A DNA stretch of 64,000 nucleotides from Geosiphon pyriformis (lineage: Eukaryota > Glomeromycota > Glomeromycetes > Archaeosporales > Geosiphonaceae): NCBI GenBank assembly GCA_016748015.1, contig JAAOMT010000502.1, positions 624,519 to 688,518 of the forward strand. Reading direction: 5' to 3'. The position numbers and the translations under genes are program-made. Positions 10,996-21,621 of the stretch are shown in pieces; position 1 is the stretch's first letter; the number at the start of each line of letters is the position of its first letter. The notes below the pieces were generated by a model. The model was not told the origin of the DNA. It did no database searches and saw only the letters and a list, made by a program, of their open reading frames with translations.

Positions 10996-11020
10996 ACTAT
11001 CAACATAAATTGTTGATAGT
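10996..11020 (-). other. Conserved hairpin 1 in family C LTR
   Basis: ACTATCAACA / TGTTGATAGT is a perfect 10-bp stem with a 5-nt loop. The same stem occurs at 60422-60446 with one loop base changed. Confidence 0.7.
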
Positions 11021-11395
11021 AAAAAGATGAATTGTAATATTTAATAAGTATTTTATTGATATTTTATGTTTCTATTTTAAGTTATAAAATACTATTATAT
11101 AAAAAAATAGGTCTGAATTGGAATTGGAGATTCTAAACTAATAATTCTGTCTTTTTTGCTTCTAATGCTACTATTATATATACATAAATTTTATTGTACG
11201 AGATTCCTTGAATTCCTTAATTCTCTAGCCAGGAATCTTGCAATTTTGGAATCCTGCAATTTTTCACATAGAATCCTGTAATTCTGCAATTCTGCAATTC
11301 CTTTAAAAAAAATTTTGGAATTCCACTTTTACTATATTTTCTTCTGATTGGCTAATTATGTACTAATATATAATTCTTATATTTTATGAGTAACA

Positions 11396-11550
11396 ACATA
11401 TAAATTACAATTAAAAAACAAAGTTTTAATCAAAACAATATATAATAATTAATTAAAACTATATTATATTAAGTTATTATTAATTAGTATATTATAATTA
11501 AAAACACAAAAAATACCAATTAAATCAAATAAAGTTTTTATAAAATCTAA
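11396..11550. other. A/T-rich spacer
   Basis: About 155 bp of almost pure A/T between the family C LTR and the 3' end of LINE A. I see no gene or element signature in it. Confidence 0.6.
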
Positions 11551-12001
11551 AGCCAATTATTATTATTATTTTTATTGCAAGTTTAGCAAGTACAGCCCAA
11601 CTACTACCTAAATACATAAAATCAAACAAGATTCTAAATTAAATATGGCTTATGTCTTTTCTATATGTGACCGAACACTCAGCCCAATCAAGGCAGCACT
11701 ACGCACATACAGGATCCATTAAAGGGATACTATTTAAGAAACCAAAGCCCAAACTAGTGAGACAAGGACACAAACCAAAACACAAATAAATATTTAACCT
11801 GATACCAAAGCTGCAAATAACATCAGTAGTTTACAAGTCTAACAAACTATTAACCAATGGCACAGCAGATTCATTACATGACAAAAGATTGTGTTTTTTG
11901 TAAAAGACTCTCAATTTAGCAGTAGGCAACCAAATATTAGATCTATGACTCTCAGCAAGACTACAGATCAACTTAACAATCAAGCTATCACCAGAAGCCA
12001 A
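11551..12001 (-). mobile_element. LINE A, 3' end (separated by element 3)
   Basis: This is the 3' untranslated region and last codons of LINE A, whose main body is at 21622-27955. The tail side (about 11551-11575) is an ATT/ATTTT-rich simple repeat. The adjoining sequence (GCAAGTTTAGCAAGTACAGC...) matches the 3' ends of LINEs C, D and E. Removing element 3 and one CCAA copy restores a continuous ORF2 C-terminus (WVSNTVLCLGLASGDSLIVK). That aligns with the uninterrupted LINE C protein. Confidence 0.85.
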
Positions 12002-12968
12002 TATTACTGGAAGTTTTTGGTCTCTTTTTTTAAATGTTGTTAATGTTGGTTTGCTGTTAATTCACATTCTTAAAAAGTAGTTGGACCTCCAGTAACTGAA
12101 TTTTATCTTCAAATTATCTCCTATAATTTGAACTGCTGGGCTTATGAGTGGAATGGCCAATTCTGTGCCAGTTACTTTGTGTAGTTACATTGTAGTAAAC
12201 ATCAACTCTTTCCCAGGAATTGCTCATCTGGAAGCTCACTAAAAATGTGTAGTTACTTTGCTGTGAAAGTCAACTTTTCTACAGGAATCTTGTCTGTAGG
12301 CTACCCTAATGATTATGATAAAAAAAAAAGAAAAATAAAGAAATGTAAAAGAAATAAGAATTTTATCAAGAGAAACGTTTTCTATCCAGGCCTGGAGTCA
12401 CTAACAGATTACTGAAATTGGTAGCTAATCAATTTTAAAATGTTAGTTGTGTTGAGAGAATTTCAAGTATAATAATTTAAGAATTTGGTTTTTCGAATAT
12501 TTTTATTTTTATTTAATTTTGTAAAAGGTGATTTGTTTCAATTAAGATATTTGAAGTAAGTTACTATGATAAGATATGAGAATATACATTTTTTTGAAGA
12601 GAGAAGCTCTTCTTTTATACAACTTGTTGTAGTACTAGTCTTTGAACTTGCACTTTTCTCTTTGCTCCAATTTTAGTGAACTAAAGATACATTTTGGTGA
12701 ACTACAAGTTATTTCTATGAATTATTAATTATTTCGGCCAATTTTTCATTAATTTCGGCGAATTTTGACTATATTAAATGGTTCAGAGTATTGTGTAATT
12801 TGATTATCTTAATTTTTATAGTACAAATCGAGTTATTGATTGAGTAATGATATTTAATAATTTGGCTAATTAATAAGTGATAATCGAAATGATAATAATA
12901 TGCTACTTAATAATAGGAATTATGAAAATAATTTCGTACTAATTAATAGTTAAATTCTACTGGTAACA
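12002..12968 (-). repeat. 3' LTR, family B element 3
   Basis: On the minus strand it begins TGTTACCAGTAGAATTT and ends in CCAGTAATA (TGTTACC...GGTAACA type). It carries imperfect tandem repeats with TTCGGCGAATTT-like cores (about 12680-12780) and a TATAAAAGA box in the minus strand near 12610-12620. Confidence 0.92.
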
Positions 12969-12983
12969 TAATTTCCTTCTTAA
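12969..12983 (-). promoter_or_regulatory. Polypurine tract (element 3)
   Basis: The minus strand reads TAAGAAGGAAATTA directly before the 3' LTR, which is the expected plus-strand primer. Confidence 0.65.
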
Positions 12984-13002
12984 GACTGAGCTCCATCGAA
13001 GT

Positions 13003-13656
13003 TCAAGCACTATCTGTAATGTCAAGATAGTGGTCCAAAATAATTGAAGTGATTTGGTCTGAAAATTGTTAAAATTTCAGTTTTGTGAGCTTTCTAATAT
13101 ATTGAATCTTCATTGGATGAAGTATTGGATTTTGTAAGACATTTTCACATGTGTTGAATAAATCATAGAGTCTAAATGCTGCTCTAAGTTTGTAGCAAGT
13201 GTTTGTTGGTCCAGCTGCTGTCTTGAATTCTTTGTGAATTTGTTTTTGTATGGTTTCAGGAGTGATGTGTGTTGTTTCAAGTTCTAGTTTTTGTTTATAA
13301 AGTGTTCTTTCAATATGAAAGTATCTATATATAAGAGTATGTTCATTGTTCTGTTCATTAAGGAATAGTAGAAGTTTTTGTTAAATTGTGGCATTTGGTG
13401 GAATATCAATAAGGGCAGATAAAAGATTTTCTTTTAGTGCTTGCTTCAATAGTTCTGGTAACTGACTTCCAGAGTAACCTCTTGGTTTTCTTCTATAAGG
13501 GTAATAATTCTGTGAATTGTTTATTACTGAGGCTGTAGTTTCTTTCTAAATGTAATTAATTTAACTTCCATTAATTGTTATGGATAAATTAGGAAGTGTT
13601 TTCAAGACTAACATTAATTTTTGGAATATTTGTTGAATATTTCGGGGAATAATCAT
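13003..13656 (-). pseudogene. Post-integrase ORF3, unknown function (family B element 3)
   Basis: ATG at 13656 starts a 218-codon frame closed by TGA at 13003-13005. There is no net frameshift and about four internal stops. The start reads MIIPRNIQQIFQKLMLVLK, then PNLSITING. The middle has SQLPELLKQALKENLLSALI and the last third THITPETIQKQIHKEFKTAA. It looks mainly helical and basic, with no membrane segment. The family A ORF3 has the same position, similar length and a similar N-terminus (QNIQNIFYTL ... PNATLTIG). I do not recognise the family; its job is unknown. Confidence 0.65.
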
Positions 13657-13825
13657 GATAAAATTGACTAATTAATAAAGCAAAAAAAAAATAAAGAAAA
13701 TAATTTTTGGGTATAGGATTTTTATTTGTTTTTGGGTTTTAGTGTTTCTTGTAATTATTTACTATTTTTTTGTTTTTATGTTTGTGTATTTTTAGAAGAG
13801 ATTATTAAAAATGTTAAATTAAGTA

Positions 13826-15120
13826 TTCAAGTTTAATTGTTGTTCTATTATAACTATTGGTTCTAAATTTTGGGAAATATCTTTAGAATTAACTAAAGAG
13901 AAATGTGTACCAATTTGTAGAATTAATGATTCAGAATTGTTTCTGAAATAATAGTGTTTCAATCTATCTCTATGTGCAACTTTTGCTAGTACTTTGTCAT
14001 CAAGTTTTAACTTGTATGATCTGTTGCCTAAAATTTTGTGAATATAAAATGGTCTATTCTATTTATATTCAAATTTTCTACTCCATTGTTTTTTAGCCTT
14101 AGTTCTGTATAAGAGAACTTTATTTTTAACTTTAAATTCATTGGTGACTGATAGCAGTTTGTTGTTATGTCTTTCTTTTTGTAAAACTTGGAAGTGTTTA
14201 ATATGAGTAGCTGCTATGTGTCTTTTTCCTTCCAATGTATTAAGAAAAGTGTAGGCTCTTCTTTGGAGTGTTTCTTGAAAGTTTTCTTTATTGATTGGTT
14301 GCACTGAGTATGTTTCCATTGTGAAATTAATTGGTAATATTGCTGTTCTTCTATAAGTAAGATCAAATAGTATGTGTTTTATAGTATCTTGTTTTAGTGT
14401 TCTATATGCTAGTAACACTGATAGAATAAAAATATCTCATTTCTGCTCAAAATTTGTTAAGACTTTGGCTAAAGATTTACACAATGTTCTGTTGAAACAT
14501 TCTACAAGTTCATTTGTTTGAGAGTAATAAGATGATAATAGGGGTCTTTTAATATTGAATTGTTCATAAATTTCTTGTATTAAGTTGTTTACAAAATGTG
14601 TTTCTTGATCTAATAAGAGTTCAATTGGACATCTATATCTACAAATAATGTCTTCATAAATGAAATTTGCTACTGATTTTGCATTTGCTCTTTAGATGGC
14701 TCTAGCTTTAGGCCATTTGGTGAAATAATTTACTGCAACTGCAATATAACGATTTTCTTAAGTTGTAATAAGTAATGGTCTAACTAAATTAATTTTAATT
14801 CTGTCAAAAAGTTGTTCAACTTTGATTGGATTTAAAGGTTCTGTGAGGCAAGTTCCTTCTCTTTTTTGACAACTATCACAAGATTCTACATATTGTCGAA
14901 TGTCTTTTTGTATGTGAGACCAAAAATAATGTTCAAAGGTTCTTTGGATTGTTTTATTTCTTCCCAAGTGTGCTGAAAATAAATCTGTATGCATGTTGTA
15001 TAGAATTGTTTCTTTTTCATTTTTCTGTATTAGTCTGAGTAGTTGGTTTGGGTTTCTATAATTCTTGTAATAAATTTTATTGTAGTGTATAAAATATTGT
15101 TTGGGTATTGTAATCAATGT
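13826..15120 (-). pseudogene. Integrase (element 3)
   Basis: The HHCC region is at 14758-15117 (SAHLGRNKTIQRTFEHYFW ... CDSCQKREG). The DDE core spans about 14420-14760. The C-terminal part (14059-14418) contains LLAYRTLKQDTIKHILFDLT and a GPY/F-type KKQWSRKFEYK. A TGA replaces the conserved Trp just before DIFILSVLLAYRT. Integrase joins the element cDNA to the target with a 4-bp stagger. Confidence 0.85.
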
Positions 15121-15129
15121 TTTTCACTT

Positions 15130-15720
15130 GGAGACCAATTTTCTGAGATGGTAAGAGTCTCCAAATAATTTTTAAGATTGTTGTAATTTCTGAAATCCAT
15201 TGTTGTTTTGTTGTTTTGTTGATAGTAATAAGTTGTAATGGAATTGTTAGTGGTGTTAATTTTGTCTTATTCTTGAGAGGCTATTAATATTAGTGTGTAA
15301 TTTTCTTGGTTTGTAGTGTAAAATATATATGTAGTCTGCTAGAAAATTATTTCATTGAGACTGTTTGGCACTTTGTTTAGTTTTCTTTTTATTGAACTAT
15401 TTAAGGCCAATATTGTCAGTTATGATGTCAAATTCTTTTCCATTTTTCAGATATTGCTAAAAATGTTTAATAGCCCAAATGACTGCAGCAGTTTCTAATT
15501 CAGTTGAGCCATATTTGAGTTCTGTTGGCTTGAGTGTTCTACTGGCATAGACAATGACTTTTTTCTGGCCATTTTCATCCAATTGTAATAAAATAGCACC
15601 AAATGCTATGTGTAAGACATCAATGGCTAGTTGAAATCATTTGTTGAAATTTGGATAAGCAAAAACTGGAGCTGTTGTTAATTTTGTTTTGAAGGTGTCA
15701 AAGGCTTTCTGTTGTTCTTC
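15130..15720 (-). pseudogene. RNase H domain (element 3)
   Basis: Motifs on the minus strand are FQLAIDVLHIAFGAILLQL, then STELETAAVIWAIKHF, then FDIITDN. They sit between RT and integrase as in Ty3/gypsy pol. Stops (TGA, TAG) interrupt it. Confidence 0.75.
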
Positions 15721-16560
15721 AGTCCATTGATATGACACGTTTTTGTTGGTAAGATAGTTGAGTGGTTTGGCAATCTCTGAGAATCCTTTTATGAATTTTC
15801 TATAGTAAGAAATTAATCCTACAAATCCTCATAGTTCTGTGGTATTTTTGGGAGTTTGAAAGTTTTTGACAGCATTGATTGTTCCAGGGTTTGGTTTAAC
15901 TCCATCTTTGCTAACAATGTGTCCAAGAAAGATTAAATTTGTTTTTCCAAAGTGACATTTTTTAATGTTCAACTTTAATTCTGCTTTCTGTAATCGTTGA
16001 AAGACTTTTTGCAGGTGAATAAGATGAGCTTCAAAGCTTGATGAGTACACATCAGTGTTATCAAGATAGACAACTACTGATTGCCACAAGAGTCCTTTAT
16101 ATACAACATCTATGAGTTGTTAAAATGTTGCTAATGCATTGAAAAGTCCAAAAGGCATAACATTGAACTCATAGTTTTCTCTTTGAGTGGTAAATGCTGT
16201 TTTGGGTCGATCTTTTGGGTCAATTTTGACTTGTTAGTATCTACTTTCCAAGTCTAAAATTGAGAAGAACTTGGCTTTTCCTAGAGCATCTAGCATGTTA
16301 TCAATTCTTAGAAAAGGGTAGGCATCTCCAATTGTCATATTGTTTAGTTGGTGATAGTCAACACAAAATCTGATTTTTTTATTTTTCTTTTTAACAAGGA
16401 CTACTGGTAAGGTTCAAAGACTTCTTGATGGTTAAATTAATTCATTATTGAGCATTTTCTGAACTTCTTCCTTAATGAATTGGTGGCTGGCAGGTGGCAC
16501 TTGATAAGCTTGTTGTCATTTTGGTGGAGCATCTCCTATGTGAATTTAATGTTAAACAAT
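15721..16560 (-). pseudogene. Reverse transcriptase (element 3), YLDN active site
   Basis: Motifs in order are LPVVLVKKKNKKIRFCVDYH, then FFSILDLESRY, then FNVMPFGLFNALATF, then VVVYLDNTDVYSS. The catalytic tetrad reads YLDN (16057-16068), where RT needs YxDD; AAC for GAC fits a G-to-A change. A TGA precedes TLPVVLV where Trp is usual. The thumb region reads NLIFLGHIVSKDGVKPNP. Without the second Asp this RT should be inactive. Confidence 0.88.
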
Positions 16561-17060
16561 ATCCATTTTTTCAAAATCATTATTGTCTTTTGCAAATATG
16601 TTAGCAAATTTAGCTATTAGCTGTTTTAATTGTCTTTGTTGTTGAGGTTCTAAGAGATCCATGTTGATTTGAAAGAGTTTTTCTTCTAACAAGTAGTAGT
16701 TTTCAGTAGTAGAAATAATGTTTGGATTTGGAAATAGTGTATGTTTTATAATTTCGATAAAATTAGAAACAATTTGAGAATTTTCATCTTGGAAAATATT
16801 GCTGTGTATGATTCCAATCTCTAATTTATTCAATAAAACAATAGGGTAATTATTGGGATTGTAGAATATAACTCAAAATTTTTTCATTTCTTTGGGAATA
16901 TAAACATTTGGAATTGAGATTTTATGTTTTAAACAGATTTGTTCATTGGATTCAAAGATTTGTTAGGTAGTGGTGGGTTTTGAGCAAGTGTAAATTTCGT
17001 GATGTTCTCCAAAAGGTGAAATAGTAATTGGTTAAAAAAGTTAAAGAATCTGGTAAGATT
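16561..17060 (-). pseudogene. Pol linker before RT (element 3)
   Basis: The 93-codon open piece 16552-16833 reads MNKLEIGIIHSNIFQDENSQ ... QQRQLKQLIAKFANIFAKDN. The LIAKFANIFAKDN end is the usual lead-in to gypsy RT. The stretch 16834-17060 is broken by stops. No separate domain is seen. Confidence 0.6.
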
Positions 17061-17071
17061 CATTTTGTGCA

Positions 17072-17431
17072 TTAAGAGCTGTTTATTAATACTGTAAATT
17101 GTCCAGTTGAACCAAAATCTTGCATTCTTCTTTCACTTTTTCCCAATTGTTCTCTGTTGTTAACTGATTGTAAACCCAAAATATTGATTAAAGATAGGTA
17201 AATTGCTTGGCCAATTTTTTCAGCATGTTTAATTTTGAATGGTTTGTCAGTTTTATTTTGTAGCATAATAGTAATGTCTCCAGTATATCCTGCATCTATA
17301 ACTCCTTCTCTAACATTGATTCCTTTGCTTGCCAATGATAATCTGGATGCAATTTGAATCATTGTTTTAGGTGGAATTTCAAGAGCAATTTTGAGATTGA
17401 TTTTTGTTAAGGACTTTGGTTGGAGAACCAA
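17072..17431 (-). pseudogene. dUTPase domain inside pol (element 3)
   Basis: The 119-codon open frame carries dUTPase motifs in order: SRLSLASKGI (motif 2), GVIDAGYTGDI (motif 3 with the catalytic Asp), AEKIGQAIYLSLI (motif 4) and ERRMQDFGSTGQF (motif 5). Motif 5 normally has Gly where Arg and Asp now stand, which fits G-to-A changes. A dUTPase hydrolyses dUTP to dUMP and pyrophosphate and keeps uracil out of cDNA. It lies between protease and RT. I recall similar dUTPase-containing polyproteins from Rhizophagus, but this needs a search to confirm. Confidence 0.85.
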
Positions 17432-17559
17432 AGTATCTTTCTGAATATCTTAGATCATATTCAGCATCAATCTTGTATGCTTTTTCTGGTCTGATTTCTT
17501 GGCCATGGTTGTCGAAATATTTAAGTTATAGAAGTGATTGATTTTTAAAAAAATAGATG

Positions 17560-18170
17560 GGAGTGATTGGTAGTTTTTTTACCAGTTCAGATACTCCAAA
17601 TTCGATTTCATTTTCATTATTTTTATCTGGCAGAAGAATACTAAGTCAAAAATCATTTTAGCATTATGAGAGTAGTGGTAGAGTTTATTGAGAGCACTGT
17701 TGTATGCTGCATTAAATAGTGTTCCTCTTCTGACTTTTTTCGAAATTAATAGAGCATATTGACAGGTTTGATCACATACTTCTCCTCTCATGCAACATCA
17801 ATCCAGTTGTATTTTTCTAGTAGCATATCTTCACATGTAAGACAAGAAGTGTTGTCCCATTTTCCACTCTTTTTGGGATATCCAAATCGTTCTTTATGGC
17901 ATGTTTTGCAAAAGTAACAGATGCAAGTTTCATATTCTTCTTCTGGAAAAATACATGCTCCTATTGATGAAAGCTTTTTCTTGCAATCTTTGCATCTTAA
18001 TGAGATATATGATGGTTTTTTTTGTGGTTCTGGTGTAAAATACCTAACTTTCTTTCATTCTCTTAATTCTTCAAAAATCTTTTATTCTGTTTTCTCAGCC
18101 CAATTGGATGTTAATCCAAGTGCCATATAAGTTTCAGTGAGTGGCATTTTTTTTTCCTCCTCAAATTCAA
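17560..18170 (-). pseudogene. Cys-rich zinc-binding-like segment of pol (element 3)
   Basis: Between protease and dUTPase the minus strand encodes a run of paired cysteines. They are CKDCKKK (about 17990), a GAC/CICYFCKTCHKERFGYPK block, WDNTSCLTCEDML (about 17840) and CDQTCQYALLI (about 17770). One frame change and a few stops occur. The spacing suggests a zinc-binding module of unknown role. Its place next to the dUTPase suggests the two travel together. Confidence 0.6.
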
Positions 18171-18267
18171 ACACTAGAGCTTTTTCTGATCATTTGTTAA
18201 AAATATCATAAGTAGCAGGTACTATGGTGTATTGTCTTTGGTATGAGATTTTGAGTTCCTAAGTTTT

Positions 18268-18615
18268 TTAATCTAACTTTGCATTGGCCTTGAGAAGCCA
18301 ATCATTTTCAATAAGAGCTTGGTATTGGGGTGCATCCATGACTAGAACTTTGACTGAAATAGTGATTCCATCAATGATAAATGGGAAATTGTCAATTTTT
18401 CCTACTAGTGTCTTTTTCATATCATCTGCTATAACAATTACAGTTTGGGCTGATCTGTCAACAGTTTTTTGAAGCTGTTGCATTAATTGGTAAGTAATAA
18501 TACTTCCAGTAAATCTACTGTCTAAAATTAATTGGATGGGCTTTCCTTCTACTATAGCTTCAGTGTACATGGCAGTAATAGTTTTTTGCTCATTGATTGC
18601 TGCATTGCTAAGCAA
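18268..18615 (-). pseudogene. Retropepsin-like protease (element 3)
   Basis: A 115-codon open stretch has AMYTEAIVEGKPIQLILDSR followed by FTGSIITYQLMQQL, and later VLVMDAPQYQALIENDWLL. The active-site DSG is DSR (AGA for GGA). It follows the Gag Pro/Gln/Tyr-rich tail and precedes the Cys-rich segment. Confidence 0.85.
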
Positions 18616-18639
18616 GAATAATGATTCATTTGCTTCAAA

Positions 18640-20609
18640 TTCGAATGAGAATATATCTAAAAAATTGGCATTTTGGGCAATTTGGGCTGGTGGAATAGTA
18701 TTGTTAAAAGAGTTTGATCTTGGTGCTACAACTTCACCTTCAGAAAGTGCAGTTTGTTAAAAATCCGATTCTTCTTGCATTGTTAAATAACTAGGTTGAG
18801 TATAAAACTGAATGGGTTTTTGTTGAACAGAATTTCGAAGAACTAGTTGATTATTGGGGTTAAATTTGTTGTGGTTTGTTAAGAAACGGTTTTGTGGTGT
18901 AAATTGGTTTTGTTAGACCAATCTTCTGGCTGGTACTTAATATTGTTGAGTGAATGGTATTTGATATTGCTGAATTGGTAAAGGCTGCTAATATTGTTGT
19001 TGCATTGGTTGTGAAGCTGGTTGATAGTAATTGTTTTGATTTTGTGGTCTTGATGGATAATAAATTGGTGGTAAAGATTGGTAATAAGTTTGTTGTGATG
19101 GAGAATAACATTGATTATTTTTGTTTTGTTGGTCTCTTTGCAATTTTCTGCAATCTCATTTCCAGTGTCCTGAAATTTCACAATAATGACAACTTTGAGG
19201 TTGGTTGTTAAATGGTGATCCAAAATTGTTTTGGTTGCATTGTTGTGGTGGTTGATATCTTTGTAGTTGCTGCAGTTGTTGTTTGTTGGTTTGTCAACCT
19301 TTTTTGTGAGTTGGTCTATTTTTTTTTCAGCTGCTGAGCTGGTTTCTCCAATAGCTAGGTTGACAAGCTTGGTGTGGTTTGCTTCTTCCATTGCCATTTC
19401 ATAATTCTTTATATGTCTAATGGCAGTGGTTAAGTCTTCTGGAGCATGTGAACAAACTTTCTTAATGAGTTTGTCTTTTAATTCTGCTATGAACTGATTT
19501 AAAATCTGGGCATTAGAATAGTAGTCATTGGTTTCTAATTGTCAAATTCATTGAAAAAGTTTGTTGAATTTTTCAAGATAGGTTATAACAGTTTCAGATG
19601 TTTTTTGTTTAATATTTCGAAAGCAATTGTGGAGAGTAATAGAGATGTTGTCAGTAAATTGTTGTAAAAAAGCATTTTTGAATGCTTGCCAGTTTCCAAA
19701 TGGTTCTTCTAAGTTTTCAAATCATTCTTCTGCAGTTCTTTGGAGAAAGTATGGGATTGCTTTGAGCATTCTTGCTGCATTCCAACCATTTGTATCTTCT
19801 GCTTTTTGAACTTTGTCAAGCCATTCTTGAGGGCTGATATCATTATTTTCACCAGTAAATTCTGGAATCTTTGCAATGTAAGCAGTTGCTATTTTTTCTT
19901 CATTTTCTGTAGTTTTTTTTTGTTCTGATTCAGTTTTCTTACTTTCCAAGTTCTCTGAATAATTACTTTTATTTTTTTGTAAGTAATCAATAATATTGGT
20001 GCTGGTTAATATTGTTTCCTGCTGTTGAATAGGATTTCTAGGTAACTAAAAGTCTTCTGGTCTGGAGAAATGGTTAAGTGGTGAATTTGGTGTTTGCAGT
20101 CAAGCAAATGAAATTAGAAATAGTGTAATAGAAAGTGGTAGTTTAATACTGGTTCCTTGTTCAAGTGTTTACAAGTGTTTGGTAGTTGTTTTTGGTGTCT
20201 TTGGAGTATTTGGAGTGGTATTTGAGTGTTGTTTCAGTTTTTGTTTGCTTTTGTTGTTTGTTTTTGTTTCTGATTCAAAGCCAATAGAGTATTTAGACTG
20301 TACTAGGTATGTTTTTTCACAATACTTGATAATGTTAAAATTGAGTTTTTGGAAATAGGTGGCAAGTGTTTTACTATTAAGGTTTTCAGTTCCCAACTGT
20401 AAATAGTGCACTAAATTATTGTAAAGATTGCTTCTAATTTCTGAAATGTTGTAATCTCCAAGAAAATAATTGTTAATATGGTTTTCAATGTATTGGTAAA
20501 GTGTCTTTTTAACAATTTTAATTCCGTCTGGAATGTTGAATCTCTGCTTGCAATGAGTGTAAATTGACTGATAATACTTTAGAGTTGTTGTATCTGGTAT
20601 GATCACCAC
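18640..20609 (-). pseudogene. Gag (element 3)
   Basis: The frame opens with GTG at 20609 in the context AAAGTGGTG, after an in-frame TAA and with no ATG between. It continues as VIIPDTTTLKYYQSIYTHC. The core is at 19720-19950 (KIPEFTGENNDISPQEWLDK). The CCHC knuckle is at 19150-19191 (CHYCEISGHWKxDC, x = TGA). A Gln/Tyr/Pro-rich tail leads into protease. Element 4 is a colinear copy. Confidence 0.82.
19150..19191 (-). other. CCHC zinc knuckle of Gag (element 3)
   Basis: The pattern C-x2-C-x4-H-x4-C is kept, but one internal codon is TGA where element 4 has AGA (Arg). Confidence 0.8.
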
Positions 20610-20636
20610 TTTGAAGTTGTTATTGCTGTATTATTT

Positions 20637-20654
20637 CTATGAGAGAGCCCTAAA
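20637..20654 (-). promoter_or_regulatory. Primer-binding site (element 3)
   Basis: The minus strand reads TTTAGGGCTCTCTCATAG directly after the 5' LTR. It is a degraded form of TTTGGTGCTCTCCCACGG in element 4. Confidence 0.7.
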
Positions 20655-21621
20655 TGTTACCAAAGGTTTTTGGTCTCTTTTTTTAAATGTTGTTAATGTT
20701 GATTTGCTGTTAATTCACGTTCTCAGAAAGTAGTTGGATCTCCAGTAACTGAATTTTATCTTTAAATTATCTCCTATAATTTGAACTATTGGGCTTATAA
20801 GTGGAATGGCCAATTCTGTACCAGTTACTTTGTGTAGTTACATTGTAGTAAACATCAACTCTTTCCCAGGAATTGCTCATTTAGAAGCTTACTAAAAATG
20901 TGTAGTTACTTTGCTGTGAAAGTCAACTTTTCTACAGGAATCTTGTCTGTAGGCTACCCTAATGATTATAATAAAAAAAAAAGAAAAATAAAGAAATGTA
21001 AAAGAAATAAGAATTTTATCAAGAGAAACGTTTTCTATCCAGGCCTGAAGTCACTAACAGATTACTGAAATTGGTAGCTAATCAATTTTAAAATGTTAGT
21101 TGTGTTGAGAGAATTTCAAGTATAATAATTTAAGAATTTGGTTTTTCAAATATTTTAATTTTTATTTGATTTTGTAAAAGATGATTTGTTTCAATTAAGA
21201 TATTTGAAGTAAGTTACTATGGTAAGATATAAGAAAATACATTTTTTTGAAGAGAGAAGCTCTTCTTTTATACAACTTGTTATAGTACTAGTCTTTGAAC
21301 TTGCATTTTTCTCTTTGTTCCAATTTTAGTAAATTAAAGATACATTTTGGTAAATTACAAGTTATTTTTACGAATTATTAATTATTTCGGCCAATTTTTC
21401 ATTAATTTCGGCGAATTTTGACTATATTAAATGGTTCAAAGTATTGTGTAATTTGATCATCTCAATTTTTATAGTACAAATCGAGTTATTGATTGAGTAA
21501 TAATATTTAATAATTTGGCTAATTAATAAGTGATAATTGAAATGATAATAATATGCTACTTAATAATAGGAATTATGAAAATAATTTCGTACTAATTAAT
21601 AGCTAAATTTCACTGGTAATA
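20655..21621 (-). repeat. 5' LTR, family B element 3
   Basis: 967 bp, the same length as the 3' LTR at 12002-12968 and nearly identical to it along its whole length. It ends in CCTTTGGTAACA on the minus strand. Confidence 0.93.

Larger units (their letters stand above)
9424..11395 (-). mobile_element. Family C Ty3/gypsy element, 5' part (right half of a split element)
   Basis: This half holds the 5' LTR (10538-11395), primer-binding site (10521-10537) and the N-terminal half of Gag of the minus-strand element that continues at 1-1603. The reading frame of the Gag core resumes across the inserted element 1 once one copy of the target duplication is removed. Confidence 0.8.
10538..11395 (-). 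repeat. 5' LTR, family C
   Basis: On the minus strand it starts TGTTACTCATAAAATAT (from 11395) and ends TTTGTAATA (10538). It contains GGAATTCC-type tandem repeats in U3 (about 11210-11325), a (T/A)-rich centre, and two hairpins (10945-10971 and 10996-11020). The LTR pieces at 59871-60707 and the solo LTR at 29450-30340 are relatives. Confidence 0.8.
12002..21621 (-). mobile_element. Ty3/gypsy LTR retrotransposon, family B, element 3 (structurally complete)
   Basis: On the minus strand the parts in order are 5' LTR (20655-21621), primer-binding site, Gag, protease, Cys-rich segment, dUTPase, RT, RNase H, integrase, a 217-codon 3' ORF, polypurine tract and 3' LTR (12002-12968). Both LTRs are 967 bp and differ at only a few per cent of sites by eye, so this is the youngest full insertion here. 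It split LINE A, leaving CCAA on both sides (11998-12001 and 21622-21625). All genes carry stops. Confidence 0.93.
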
